64,000 nt of DNA from Malus domestica (GCF_042453785.1 NC_091667.1:18256001-18320000), one strand, 5' to 3'. Positions 33,803-46,304 are shown, numbered from the stretch's first letter. Notes: generated by a model from the letters alone, not told the origin. A program made the numbers and translations.

Positions 33803-34319
33803 TGTTTAAACTTCTTTTATTAATTACCACATATTTTCTACACTCACAATGTTTGCCAGCTCGCTATATAATCAACTTAAATCAGTTAAATTCATCATAT
33901 AATACATTTCCTTCCAATTTTTTGTGATAAACTAATAGATAATTGACTAAATAAACATTCTGTAAAGTTTCAATAAAAATTTCCAAGTTTTTCTTACAAT
34001 TTCCGTGGTTTTTATTCAATTTTTATCGATATCGATAATATCCCGATATTTCCAATAAAATTTCCGTGTTTTTTAACTACCAATATTTTCGATATCATCG
34101 ATATTTTATACATTGCTTAAAGCCTACGCGGTTAAGAGTATTTATCTCACGACCTGAGGAAAAGGTAAAGAAAACAGTGAATTCCAATTTTACATTGATG
34201 GGATTCTGGGCTATGATTTGCTGGTACGTATTGGTTTGGTTGGGCTGTAATCAACATTTCCCTATTTGGTTGGCTTTGCATACGCCACAGTTTAATATAT
34301 CGTTGCAATTAAAAAGAGG

Positions 34320-34720
34320 AAATTGCATCAATGGTTCTTTAATTTTAATTTAATTAAAGTAATGGTCCATCAACTAAAAATTCACGATCATTGATCCCTA
34401 AACTTTTCAAGACCTGCAATTATGATCATTTTCTTCAACTCCGATAGAACTTTTGTCAAAATGGGTCGTGCCACACACGAGGCTGGATCGAGAGACAAAT
34501 ATGGAAAACCAAATGAGAAAATTATAGAAAGGGTAACTCAACTTTAACCCAATTGGAGAAATGATCCCTCAACTTTAATCAAATTGTAGCAATGGTCATT
34601 CTAACATAACTCATTTTAACAAAATTCTAACGAAAATAACCATAGCTGCACGTTTTGATGAGTTTATGGACCAATGGTAATGGATATTTAGTTAAGGAAC
34701 CTTTACTATAATTTTCTCTT
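34320..34720 (-). repeat. Dispersed repeat copy
   Basis: It contains AATTGTAGCAATGGTC, CCCTCAACTTTAA and ATGGATATTTAGTTAAGGA, the same phrases as 21725-22160 and 31790-32100, mostly on the other strand. 34720-35040 is AT-rich with scattered ATATCGAC words and holds no gene. Confidence 0.5.
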
Positions 34721-35328
34721 AAAAATTAAAAAGTTTTAAAGCCATAAAAGTTAAAAAAATCAAATAAAAAATAAAAAGTAAATCTCAAGCAATTTAAAAT
34801 TTTGGTATCTGTAGAAATATTGATATTCAAATTTGTAGAAATATTGACATTAGTTGTTTTTTATAGAAATGATGGAAATTTAAAATGAAACTTTGGGTAT
34901 ATCAAATCTTAGTTTAGACGAAATATAAGAGTTTTTCGATATTTAATAAATGTGTTAATAATATCGACGATATATATCAATTTTAACCTAAACCTGAAGA
35001 GTAACCGTCTCTAATTTTAAGGATGGACGGTACCAAAAAGAAGGTTTTTACATGAACGCCCGGCTTCTTAACTGGAAGGACTGAGAAGTGACAACACGCA
35101 GTCTAAGCAAACAGAAGAAGTAACCAGTTATGTTGGAGAAACAAAACAAAAACCCGAACTCATAACGCGGTCTCTGATCCTTAGAATCTCCGAGTGTCGT
35201 CATCCCGTTAAGCAAACAATTTCTTGGAGAAGCAGAAGCAGCTTTCATTACTTTCCAGTTAAACAACAGATTGATTGATTGATTGATTTCTACAGATACT
35301 GATCACTGCAAAGATTGAGACTTCTCCA

Positions 35329-35868
35329 ATGGAATCCATGGCAGAAGCAGACCCAGAACCGCCGCCGCCACCATTCCCACCACCACCACCACCGCCACCA
35401 CTGTCCGACCTTATCCTCTCCCTAGAACAAGCAACCCTTATGGCCAAACAGCTCCCTTGCACCGCCGACCCCACTCACCTCCTCCACATCCATTCCTCCC
35501 TCCACCAAGCCCACCTGCACCTCTCCAATTTTCTCTCCACACACAAATTGCCCCAGCCCCAGCGACAGAACTCCCTCTCCTCCGCCACCGGCAATGAGCC
35601 CATGCAAGTCGGCGATGGCGATGGCGACGATGATTGTGATGGCTTTGGAGAGGGGGATTCCAGGCCCACAATTGACATGGTTGAGGAGCAGATGAGGGAT
35701 TGCTTCATCAAGAACAAGCGGCCCAAGAGGCGGCTTTCGCCTTCTGCGGCGGCCCTGGCGGAGGAGAGGCGGATGAACGGTGATGGGTTTGTGGGGAGTG
35801 TGAAGGGTTTTGATCCTCATGGCTCAAAGGAGAGGGCTTTGGAGCTTGTGTACCAGTTTCATGGCTGA
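35329..35868 (+). CDS. Small conserved plant protein of unknown function
   Basis: A single open frame of 179 residues starts at ATG 35329 (CCAATGG context). It has a proline-rich N-terminus (residues 11-24), a leucine- and histidine-rich helical segment (about 25-70), an acidic patch GDGDGDDDCDGFGEGD, and a C-terminal block TIDMVEEQMRDCFIKNKRPK followed by ERALELVYQFHG. The C-terminal block looks like a conserved protein motif rather than chance, and codon composition is GC-rich compared with its flanks. I recall similar uncharacterised plant proteins but cannot name one. KNKRPKRR could be a nuclear localisation signal. The 3' UTR probably continues to about 36120. Confidence 0.75.
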   Translation: MESMAEADPEPPPPPFPPPPPPPPLSDLILSLEQATLMAKQLPCTADPTHLLHIHSSLHQAHLHLSNFLSTHKLPQPQRQNSLSSATGNEPMQVGDGDGDDDCDGFGEGDSRPTIDMVEEQMRDCFIKNKRPKRRLSPSAAALAEERRMNGDGFVGSVKGFDPHGSKERALELVYQFHG

Positions 35869-36449
35869 GCTGGGTGGAAACAGAGCAAAAACAGGGGAAA
35901 CTACAGAGGAGTTCTGTTGCGTTTTGCACTGCAATGAATCCGACGATTCACAAGGACATGAATACAGTGAGTTTTTTGTGGTTACTATTTGTTCTAATGT
36001 ATGGTTTTGTTTATGTGATGGAATAGAAATGTATGATTGTGGACTCGATGGTTATGGATTTTCGTCGATTGATAGGAAAGTATCAGTAGTAATATGTTGA
36101 ATGAGAAAATTGTTCTACTTGTCAATATCTCTGCAAAAAAATTAATTGGGGGCAACCTTTTTACTGGGACTTATAACAAACACAACGACACGAGTGATAA
36201 TATATTTTCTTAATTTCGTAATATTGCAGCATTATGCAGTGAACAAATCTTAATCACTGTCTAACCTTTGAACATAGTTTATCGGTCATATATGCTGCTT
36301 CTAACAAGTCTGCCGATGTTTAATTTTTTTCCTAGGAACACTTTGATGGAGTTTTTCCAGCTCCTTGTACGTATTGTTGCATTTGCGTTTGAGTGAAAAA
36401 TGCTGCAATCCTTCAGCTCATGTGCTAGAACAGGCTATGCTCTCTATAT

Positions 36450-36975
36450 TGTGATACTGTAAATGCAAATTGTGAAACTCCACAAGATCATCCCTGGATT
36501 GATCTTCTGGTCTTGACTGCTGATAAATCGCAACGTTGAGTTGGCAGAATATAATTGACCAACATTTTCCAACGCATTTTCAATCATCATGGGAGTGCAT
36601 TGTACTGAACCGCAACATCTTAGATTTCCCATTAAATGCAGAGTGATATCATCTACACATAGGAAAGAATCCAAAGCATAACTCATGTGTTGTTGGAGAA
36701 TGACTACTCTAATCCTCGTTACAGTGCGCTGGACACCAATAAGGTTGAGACTGCAGTAATTATGCCCCTTGCTTCATGGCAGGAACAAGTTTATCTTGAC
36801 TTTTTGCCAAGAAATTTTTGATATGTTCTGAAAAGCATGATCTTGAGTGTGGAAATCGAAACAACCATCGATCTGCAGCACAAGAAAAAATACATCAATC
36901 TACAGTACTCGTGGTAAATCAGTAATAGATTACAGTTTTGATGGAATTGTTCTGTTATGTTCTCAATGACTTTCT
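36450..36975 (-). pseudogene. Partial duplicate of the PFC1 3' end
   Basis: On the minus strand it holds versions of PFC1 exon 9 (SAFNGKSKMLR-like, then TPMMIENALENVG) and exon 10 (SRPEDQSRDDLVEFHN-like). Intron sequence is retained, including CTGTTATGTTCTCAAT near 36950, which matches PFC1 intron sequence near 40250. Retained introns mean a DNA-level duplication. Upstream exons are missing and the intron between exons 9 and 10 is shortened, so it cannot make a working methyltransferase. Confidence 0.8.
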
Positions 36976-37565
36976 TCCCTGTAACTGAAGAATTGCATTC
37001 CTCTCTTTTTCTGTTACTTAAAAGTTAAAAGAAAGAAAAACCATACGCAATGCGGCAATGGTATCTCTTGTTCTTTCCCCCTCTCTTTATAAAGGTTTCA
37101 GCCTCCTTTCATACCCTTAGGGGGCAACAGTACAACCGATAAGCATATATCCTCTTTCCCAGCAATTGATATATCATTCTGGAACAAGGTAATCATCCCA
37201 GCCTTACTGTTTCTGTAACCTTCTTCCTTTGACTAATATGTGTATACACACTACTCTTATTACAGTTACGTTATTAGTCTGAATTTTGCATGCCAAGCCA
37301 GGTAACAATTTGTAAACTCGTGCCTTTTAATTTTGCATTTTTCACTGAAAAAAGGTAGTTTAGTGCCCAGAGCATATGTAGCCAGACCGGATGTAAAGGG
37401 TCAAGGTCTCTCAGTGCCTAGCACCATGTGGTTGTTCGCTAACTTGAACTATAACGGATTTATGTATTCTTTCGCCTTTCAAAAAATTTCATCAGGTAGA
37501 ACAATTGTTTGGTTGAAAGACTGATTATATTTCTCCTTTTTTGATATAGTTTCACCTTGCAGTCA

Positions 37566-38779
37566 AGGTATGAAGTTCAAGCCTTTCGAATTAGAAGTTA
37601 ACACTGGAACAGCTCCGCCCCAGTTCATGGACTGCAGGTTCAAGGGTTTTCTGACTCTACTGATTGAGGAGGGTGAGTAAAACTTGGATTCTTAGTGCTA
37701 TATCGTTCTTCTTGTTTGCATCGGCAAAACTAATCAGATTCGAATTTTCATGTGTTACTACCTTACTATTGTTTAGTCTTGCATGATCATTAAAGTAAGT
37801 TGTCTTTTTAAATTATGAAAATTGGGTGTTCGTTGTTGCTTAATTAGTAATTCATCGTAACAGAAACTTCAAAAACACAAAAACATAATCCTGAATTATG
37901 TGTCTGGACTTCAATTTTTTAGCTCAAAAAGAGAGAGGATATTGGAGAAATGACAGGGAGAAATGACAACGAATGACCTTAGCCAAAAATCATAATAAGT
38001 TAGCATCTAAAACTTATTTCGACTTAAAAGTTACTTTGAAACGCAAACAAAGCGGGTTTTTGCTTTCTCAAATTTCCATATACATCACACTTTTAATGTA
38101 CTTTGAAGTAATGAATTAAGCCATGGAAATGGTTTTTAGGGGGAGACTTGGTGCTAATGTTACTTACTAATTTACTATAATTGTGCATGTTCTATTAATA
38201 CTAATGATTGTGGAAGCCGATGATCTTCTCTGCATTTCTCTTCACATCGTTCCCCAATTCTCTTTTCACTTGCTTCTAATTCTAGTGAGGACTGTATAGT
38301 TACAAGTATTATCCCTACATCGTTCATGATAGTTCGTCAAATTCCCCTCAAGATGAAAGAAAATTTTGGGTTACAGGTATGGTTTATTGGGTCATGATAT
38401 TCCTGCATACTTGCAATCTCATCTTTTTGAAAATACCAGAGCAGATCCTGAGTTCTGGACCTGGTTAGCCACGGCGCATGCGCTGCGGAGAATGTTTCTG
38501 AGCGAAAATGAGGGAAGGAAGAAGATTATCATCATAGACATAACTGTGAACCATGTAGGTACCAAGAAGATGGTGGATAAGAAATCAATTGAAACCCAAC
38601 TCATGTTCGATACGCTGATGATGGCCACTATTGCCGGCAAAGAGCATAGCAAATCAGAATTGGTTGTTGGGTTCACTCACTATAACATCACTCAATACGC
38701 TTGGTTTGAAGTCTCTTATCGATGTTTATCTCTGAAAAATAAGATGGTTTATCATCTCGAGTCGACTCACAGAACGTAA
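37566..38779 (+). pseudogene. O-methyltransferase-like gene remnant
   Basis: Two plausible coding blocks join in phase: up to 37637 (...PPQFMDC, donor at 37638) and 38377-38779 (RYGLLGHD...). The second block has ENEGRKKIIIIDITVN followed by KSIETQLMFDTLMMATIAGKE and GFTHYNI, matching the C-terminal strands of plant class II O-methyltransferases. The SAM-binding centre and catalytic histidine region are not recognisable. The C-terminus drifts (YAWFEVSY instead of the family ending) and stops early. The frame at 37333-37524 is of unknown relation. Likely a truncated pseudogene. Confidence 0.6.
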
Positions 38780-39397
38780 ACGTGATATATGGCGTCTACA
38801 TGGTACATGAAGGATTAAGCTGGCAACAGAAAGCAGCAGGGGCGCACAATAAGATCAACTATGAATCGACGGTTGATGCTTCCCTTGTGGTTGCAAGATT
38901 TGGGTGATTCAATGAATGTAAAACTTTGTTTACTCATTTACCCTCAAAAGTTAGCACCACATGGATCAACATCAACCTTAATATTTCTAGCATTAGTCTC
39001 TTACTACTTACCCGGCACTCCGACTTTTGGGATGCTTGAATGAGTGAAGAGGAGTCTCCCTGCCAAAGGCTTTCTATCCGATCTTCCGAACCAGACTTCC
39101 CTAATCTTGAATGATTTCCATAAACTTCATTTGATATGATCCTCTTACTGTATCCTACCACAAAAACAAAGACATAACAAATAACATACAATTTGGTAAC
39201 CTTAAAAAAAAAGAATACACAAATTTATGACTCCGTTGGATCATATTACACCTTAAACAATGCATTAATCATTATGAACCTTGTCATATGGTTCATGGGC
39301 AAAAAATGATGCTTTGGCCTACAGCTACGTCCCCTTAAAACTATTTTAACCCCGCTTGCATAAATGGGGAAACTATACTTCAGGGAGAGCACAAATC

Positions 39398-42294
39398 TTA
39401 TTGTTTCGTGATCAAATTGTGCAACTTCACAAAATCATCCGTGGATAGCTCCTCTGGTCTTGACTGGAAATGAAAAAAAATAAGAATACGAATGAAGTTA
39501 GTAGAATAGATTCTGAGGCAGGAGCTTAGAGAACCTTTTCCCACATACTTTGTGCACAGGAAAAGGAAAATAGCAAATCAATACCGTGGCTGGACGACCA
39601 ACCGTTCCCAAAGCATTTTCAATCTCCATGGGAGTGCATATGTGCTGGAGTGATCTCCGCAACATCTTTCGCTTCCCATTAAAAGCAGAATTGACCTGTA
39701 TCAGCAAATGCAAACAAGGTATCCTATAACGAGGGCAAAAAGGAGAAGGGCAGTGTTCTAATTAATCTCGCTGGCAATCAAATCGTGTACACTTGACAAC
39801 GGTTTCAAAGCTTAGCTTGTGTATTGCGGGAGAGATGAAATAATGGAATAATACATGGAAATAACAAGAGATTGACCATTTTTTTCATCTTAGACACAAT
39901 ATTGATATTTTGACTGGAATGACTATTCAAATCCTAACCCCGTACTACTGTGTGTCAGATATTAATAAGATTGAAATTTCAGCTTCTGTTGCTTGCGGAC
40001 GTTAGAGGACGAATGCACTTGATGCAATGAAAATCTGTAATGATAGTCTAAAAGAATGATACCGACTACAGAAATTGAACAAACCATTGAGAAGAAGCTT
40101 TTAGTAGAGGAAACTGGGGGGTAGTCTACAGGTTGCTTCAGTTTAAATTTAACAACGGCAGCATCAACCTGCAACATAAGCAAAATCAGTCAATCTGCAT
40201 TTGTGGTTAGTTACTATTCGGTTGAAGTCTTTTAAAAAAAATTGGTCTGTTATGTTCTCAATTCATCAAGCAAATTACAATTGACATCGTTAGAAGGCAT
40301 AATTTTTTCCTCTAGGGGATTATAAATTCTTACATTAGGCTGAGGAAAAAATTTTGTCCTTGGGACCTTCATTATGAATTCAGGATCTGAAAAGGGAAAT
40401 GACAAACAGAACCCAGGTCAGAAAAAAGAATATGTGAATAATTTGAAAGTAACTTGGTACGGCGCCAGAACTCTTCAGTAACAAACATTGATGTCTTCTC
40501 CTTGTTATCTTGTATATCTCCTACGAATACTAATACTCGATTGCCAACAGTGGTTAAAGGAGGAATAACATGACATTTATCAGACCGTAAGTCTAACTCA
40601 TCTCAGTCTTTCAGTAAAATTTAATTAAATTAAATGATCAATAGCCTAATATGTACAACTTAAATACAAAGATAGAGATACCTGAAAAGAAATTGACGAA
40701 GATACTGATGGGCCGGTACTCGGATGTCCGCAAAGATGGTTCCACCAAGCGCAAAGCTGCCTCCTCCTGAAATAACATTACCATTATAGTGATGGAAGGA
40801 ACCAAATTATGACCCATATCAGATCCATAGATTCAGAAGTCTATGGATCCAGTTTGATTTGTTCCACTCCTAAAAGGGCGGCCCCAAGCCAATAAGGCTC
40901 CCCACTTTGCGAGGGTCGGGGGGGGGAAGGAACGTCTACCATACACAGCCTTACCCTCGCTTTGCAAAGAGGCTGTTTCCACAACTTAAACCCGGAGTCG
41001 CCCTAAAAGATCCAAATTTATTACTATCCCCCATTTCCCTATCCTATTAAGCTTTTAGCTTCATGCTATGTTCGGATGAGATATACAATCCAGATAACAT
41101 TTAAGTGAAAACCAAAACCTTTACAATCATAGATTAATAAAGAATTCCAACCTGGAGTAAGAGAACAACTTCAGAAAAGATGTCCCCCATTGGGAGAAGT
41201 TGTTTGACAACATCTGTACTTATATTAAAGGGTATATTAGCAACTACCTGCAATGAAGAGAATGAGCTATTTTAGATTCTTGTAAACTTGTAAACATGTA
41301 AAAAGACTAACTGTTTTCATTTGAGCATGCATCGTTGAGAAATTAGCAGGTCATTAGGAAGTCAAATTCATTCTAAGCAATCAAGCAGGGTTCTCACTTT
41401 TGCAAGTCTTGAATTTGGACCAGATGGCTCTATACTTCCCAATAAGGACGACATATGTGAGTGAATGTGGCATTTTACAAAGTCCTCGTTCAAAACCTAC
41501 AGGTTTCAGTTGAAGAACTTGAGTTGCTATTCACAATGGCATCAGCAGTAAACATAAGGAGTAGCATAAACATTTAAATTCCATTATGTCCAGAATTCAT
41601 AGGATCTTGCTCCAGATCAGAATACCTTTAGAAATGTACTACTACCAAGGTCCTCTAGAATGCTCGACAAAATATAACATTCTGAGGACATTTGTGAACA
41701 CAATGTGGTTTACCTTCAACCGGTCAGTCTGCGCAAATCTTTCACTCACAAGAGTAGCCATGTGTGAATCCTAAAGCACATAAAACATTATTCCAAATCA
41801 GTACACAACACCAAAACAATTTGACATTGCGACAAATACCACTCTTTTCGCAGAATTTCAAATTCAAAGACCCATTGCATACGAAAGAAGAAACACACAC
41901 ACAAATACAACCTTTTCGATTGCGAGCACAACTGCACCAGCACTAATAAGAGTATTAGTCAAAGAACCTGTTCCCGGCCCAATTTCTAACACCACATCAC
42001 CTTCCCCAACATCGGCCGCAGCAGTGAGCTCATCGTTGATTTCAGAGTCCAACATATAATGCTGCAAATACACCAAAATTTAACAAACTAAATAAATTCA
42101 GAACCAAATATATTATAACAAATCAGATGCTGCTTACCCTTTCTAGCTTACTACACACAATAAATTTTGGCAAACATATACGAAAACATAATTGGAACAA
42201 AACCCACATCTTAAAATCCTATCAATTCCACACATTTTCTCAGCAGCCAAACATAAAATTTGAAAAGAAAGAAAGAAAAATTTGATTTTCTGGG

Positions 42295-42333
<39 letters not shown>

Positions 42334-42626
42334 AAATGAGAAACCTGGCCGAGGGATTTTCTGGGAAATCGGCCTTTGGAATTGAGAGCTGTGAGAGTGG
42401 CATGGTAGTCATCTGGGTTTCTTCTGCTTCGTCTTCCACTTCCACTTCCTCTGGTTGTTTTACCAGTGCAAACTCTTATATAACAAGGTGAATATGCAGG
42501 TGTTCGTGCGCCGAGCGTGCTATTGTGCACTGGCAGTGGAGTTTTCGGTTTCAGAGTTTCGATTGGGGATGATATTGGCGGGAGAGATTGCCGAAGAAGA
42601 AGAGGTGCCGAGTTCATGGGTGCCAT
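39398..42626 (-). CDS. PFC1: Plastid rRNA small subunit dimethyladenosine transferase (PFC1/KsgA type)
   Basis: Ten exons on the minus strand: 42345-42626, 41912-42061, 41714-41770, 41398-41496, 41152-41247, 40682-40766, 40334-40386, 40085-40168, 39585-39695 and 39398-39463. Phases agree and give 360 residues. The family dimethylates two adjacent adenosines near the 3' end of small-subunit rRNA; the plant PFC1 protein does this in chloroplasts and is needed for chilling tolerance. Residues 1-70 form a Ser/Thr/Arg-rich transit peptide. Then come FPRKSLGQHYML, the SAM-binding VLEIGPGTGSLT, the catalytic NIPFNIS motif (NLPY type), FFPQPNVDAAVV and NGKRKMLRRSLQ. The intact frame and splice sites suggest a working gene. 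Confidence 0.95.
40872..41002 (-). repeat. 5'-truncated tRNA-derived SINE, Au-like
   Basis: The minus strand reads from a degenerate B box through GGAAACAGCCTCTTTGCAAA, GGGTAAGGCTGTGTA and GACCCTCGCAAAGTGGGGAG to GGGCCGCCCTTTT. This word order is that of the widespread plant Au SINE group (recalled similarity). The A box is missing. It lies in PFC1 intron 5. Confidence 0.7.
42298..42332. repeat. GA microsatellite
   Basis: About 17 uninterrupted GA repeats lie in PFC1 intron 1, only 7 bp beyond the exon 1 donor consensus. Read on the gene strand it is a long CT tract. Confidence 0.95.
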
Positions 42627-43550
42627 TGTGCGCCGGCAGTGAATATCTTCGGTATTTTAGTTTTTTTTTCATTTTTTGAAATAAAATTTTATTAAGCCCA
42701 AAAGAGGAAACCAATTTCAAAAATGGGTGTGCAATCCACACATCTCTTTTTACTTCTCATACATTTTTTAATAATTTTTTTCATTTGATATTCTTTAATT
42801 CATCTCATCTGACGGCCGAAATTTAAAAGAATGTGTAAGAAGTTAAAAGGGGTGTGTGGATATCACATCCCTTTCAAAAACAAAGCCCAAACTAGAATAA
42901 ACAACGGAGGTGATTTTCACACATCATTTTTAGTTTTTTAAAGCTGATTTATTTTTTATTGTCGATTTGAATAAAACAAATAAAAATAACGGCTAAAATT
43001 AAGTAGAAGTGTGCGAGAGATGTGTTTGTCATTTCCCCACAAACAAATGGTCAGACTCTGACAAATTAATGAACTTAACTACCTATTAACCAACTCAAAT
43101 GAAACTGCAATCCATTTTCAAGCAGCTATTTCTCATGGTATGTTTACAAATAACTGAAGGATCAATATGGATATCCATTAACTCATCAATTATAATTACA
43201 TATAAATTACAACACAAAAGAAAAGGGCTAGCATGGTCGACGGATCACTAGGTTTATCAAGGCAATAGTCAATATATAGGCTCACAAGTCACATCTAAAA
43301 AGCTATTGTCTCATCAACTAGCTAATTAGAAGTGTATGTGGACTCTTCCTTTAATTAGGTAGTTGATGAGACAATGACTTACAAAGCAATGATCATTAGC
43401 TAGTCTAAGAGGATAATTTTCTTTGTTCAATGTTTGATTGGTACGTTGTCTAGCACCAGCGACAACATTAAAGCAGGCTTCTGTAAAGGTGCTTTGTAAG
43501 AAAAGAAAGTCATAAGAAAAGATCATTAGGAGCTACAGGGACTTAGGGCT

Positions 43551-43922
43551 GATTTGGTATTGCTGTATTTTGAAAAAAAATTGCTGTGAGAATAAGCGGC
43601 TGTGCTGTGAGAATAAGCGGCTGTGAAATAAATCAGCAGAGTGTTTGGTAAACTTTTTTGTAAAAGTGCTTTTGGAAAAAAAAGCAGTCAGATAGTTGGT
43701 CTTTTCATTAAAGGAGCACTGTAGCTCCGTGTGCTTTGAAAAAAAGCCAGTTTTCCAAAACTGCAAATAACAGCTTCAGCTTTTTCCTTTGATTTCAGCT
43801 TATTCTCACAGTAGCTTCCAAAATAAGCCATTTTTCTTCAGTTTACCAAACACCTAAAACCCTCACAGCTTTTTTTCATGGATGTTTTTTTTTTTAAGCA
43901 CCTCACTCCCAAACCACCCCTT
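43551..43922. repeat. MITE-like element
   Basis: Ends are roughly inverted (AGGGCTGATTTGGTATTG at about 43540 and, in complement, AGGGGTGGTTTGGGAGTG at about 43920). The arms are complementary in style (AAAAGCAG and CTGTGAGAATAAGC versus GCTTATTCTCACAG). The inside includes a short duplication of CTGTGAGAATAAGCGG. No target duplication could be fixed. The flanks 42627-43540 and 43922-44760 show no gene. Confidence 0.55.
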
Positions 43923-44762
43923 ATTGTCTACGTTGCCAGCAGTTATCAAGGCAAATGGTTAAGCTTTCAAGACCTGATTCAGGTTCTTACATTTTTTTAC
44001 TTTTATCCAACACTTTCCGTAAGTTCTTCAACAAACTAATCTATTTATGCAGGAAGGGAGCATTTGGCTTCTTCGAGGGGCACAGAAGTTTGATCATAAG
44101 CGAGGATGGAAGTTATCAACGTACGTCTACTGGTGAATCAAGCAAGCTATTATCAGAGCCCTAGACAACCAGTCTAGAATAATTAGATTACCAGTGATAA
44201 GCTAACCTAATAAACCCTTGTTCTTAAACAATTGCATTTAGTTCTTTTTGTTACACTGCTTCCACATTTTGATTGAGGTTGTCTAATCACTTGGCTATTG
44301 TTTGAGATGTTATTTGGAAGATATAATTTTTGAATTGGATTCATTCATGGGTTTTGCTTAAGATATCATTTTTGGGTTTAAGAAATTTGTAGGGCTTAAG
44401 TTATGTTAGAAATATAGTGCAAAAGTTTTTGTCTCTTCCTGAGTTAAGCATTTAGTTATTGGATTGCATGAAATCAATATTTAAAGAAATTTTTGTATAA
44501 GAATGCATTGGTGGGAATTTTTTACCCAACAAATTAACATTTTTATGAGGTTATGCTGAATGTGCCTCATATGTTGTGTTGTAGGTTATTTGGGTATGGT
44601 ATTGGAATACATGTTTTGCAATCTGAGGATCCGGAGAAGAAGATGGTGGAAGAAAAGTGGTAATTATTTTATTTAATTTTTATTCTTGCATGTTTGATTT
44701 TGATTTTGATTTTGAGTTTTTTATGAAGTTTTCATCCTCTACAAAGCGATGAAAAGTTTTTA

Positions 44763-45778
44763 CAGATCATGTGCAAGGAAATCACACCCTCAAACCGTTG
44801 TCACAAACTCGTTGGGAAAGTCGTATCAAAAATGTTAAACCCATAAGAGAAAGCGCTCAACAGATAAGAGATGCTTTAATTCACTTGGCAAATACTAATG
44901 AAGATCCTAAGTTAAAGAGTGAAGTCAAATCCCTAGCAATTCATGAGCTGGAGAAGGCATGACTTGTTGTTTGCTATTAATATTGTTAGCGAAACTCTTC
45001 AAAAAGAAGGCATGCATATTGATGTTGCTACTGATTAATTGAAATGACTTATATTCGTTCTTGATCAGTACAGAGAAATTGGATTTGAGGAGGCAACAAC
45101 TGAAGCTAAGAAAATGTCAAGAGAGATGGGGAATGAACCTGTTTTTTGTGAGAAACACATTATTCGAAGAAATAAACAGTTGAATAGAGTGATAGTGAAG
45201 TGGTAAAACAATCAGCTATTGAAGCTTTTAAAGTTGATTACTTCATTTATATAGTTGATCAAGCTTGTACTTCATTTGATATTAGATTTGAACAATTTCA
45301 GAAATACAAAGAAATTTTTGGGCTTTTGTTTAATTTGAAGAAATTAAAAGATGCAGACAATGATAGCTTGAAGAGTTTTTGTATCAATCTTGAAGGATTT
45401 CTGAAACATGGTGAGCATTCTGATATTGATGGGAAATAATTATTTATAGAGCTAAGAATCTTGGGAGAAACTTTACCGAAGGAAATAAATCGGGCAACGG
45501 ATGTGTTGAAATATCTGAGACAAATGGATGGTTGTTTTATGTATGCATGGGTTGGTTATCGTATTATGTTAACCGTATCAGTTACAATTGTCTTTACAAA
45601 AGGAAGTTTCTCAAAATTAAAGTTGATCAAATCATATCTTCAATCAACTATGTCACAAGAAAGATTGCATGGGTTGATTATTTTGTCTGTTGAAAAAGAA
45701 TTGGTTGAAAAGTTAGATTATGTAAACTTAATTAGAACATTTACGTCTAAAAACTCGAGAAATGCAATATTTAAGTAA
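44763..45778 (+). pseudogene. hAT-type transposase / ZMYM1-like C-terminal relic
   Basis: Fragments in several frames line up with plant TTF-type zinc finger proteins with a hAT dimerisation region. These are LSQTRWESRIKNVKPIRESA (about 44800-44880), then KYREIGFEEATTEAKK, then DYFIYIVDQACTSFDIRFEQFQ (about 45236-45300), KHGEHSDIDGK and FSKLKLIKSYLQSTMSQERL (about 45610-45670), the last being the hAT C-terminal dimerisation motif. Frameshifts near 44958 and 45185 and several stops break it. The N-terminal zinc finger half is absent. It is a dead transposase copy. Confidence 0.8.
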
Positions 45779-46304
45779 TGTTTGCATATATTTCTTCTTT
45801 TGATATTAATTCTAATGATTTGTTTTGCAGAAATAAATTTTTTCATGTATTTAACGAAACTTTATTTATTTATTTTATATACATATAAATGTACAATGGG
45901 TAGGATGTCAAATAACTTTAGAATCCCACTTCAAAGCTCGCCTAGAGCCCCCAATTTCTCATGGTCGACCCTTCTTGGACGTGTGAATGAGAGCATTTCT
46001 TATTGGGAAGTAGAGGTTGCTGTTTTTCTTGTTGGTTGCTTGACTTTTCTTCTTTCTCATGACTTTCACACCCAACCTGACTACTAGAACTCTCCATTAT
46101 CTCACCTTTTCTCTCACCATCACTATTTCGTTTCCTTCTTTCGGCTACAAATTAGTTTATTAAGTAAAATTATCAACGTTAAAAGAAGAAAACAATTATT
46201 AGCACTTTAAAATCTCATTTTACATTTCTCACAAGAAAAATGTACTTTCTAAAAAAATAATAATAAATAAACACACTAGAAAGATTAAAGAAGACATGAA
46301 AGAG

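Larger units (their letters stand above)
32422..34115 (+). mobile_element. Non-autonomous hAT-like DNA transposon with GC-rich cargo
   Basis: The terminal inverted repeats match at 23 of 26 positions (left starts CAATGACTAAAATATCGAT, right complement starts CAATGTATAAAATATCGAT). Flanks 32414-32421 (CTTGTAGC) and 34116-34123 (CTTAAAGC) agree at 6 of 8 positions, as expected for a decayed 8 bp hAT-type duplication. The ends are rich in ATATCG words. The middle 32570-33100 is strikingly GC-rich and unlike the rest. A solo Cassandra LTR sits at 33520-33802. No transposase is encoded. Confidence 0.75.

Noticed and set aside
35422..35820. Minus-strand open frames opposite the gene at 35329-35868
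   Set aside because: They are shadows caused by the GC-rich coding bias of the plus-strand gene.
43955..44164. 69-codon frame between the MITE and the hAT relic
   Set aside because: There is no conserved motif, no splice partner and AT-rich composition; likely chance.
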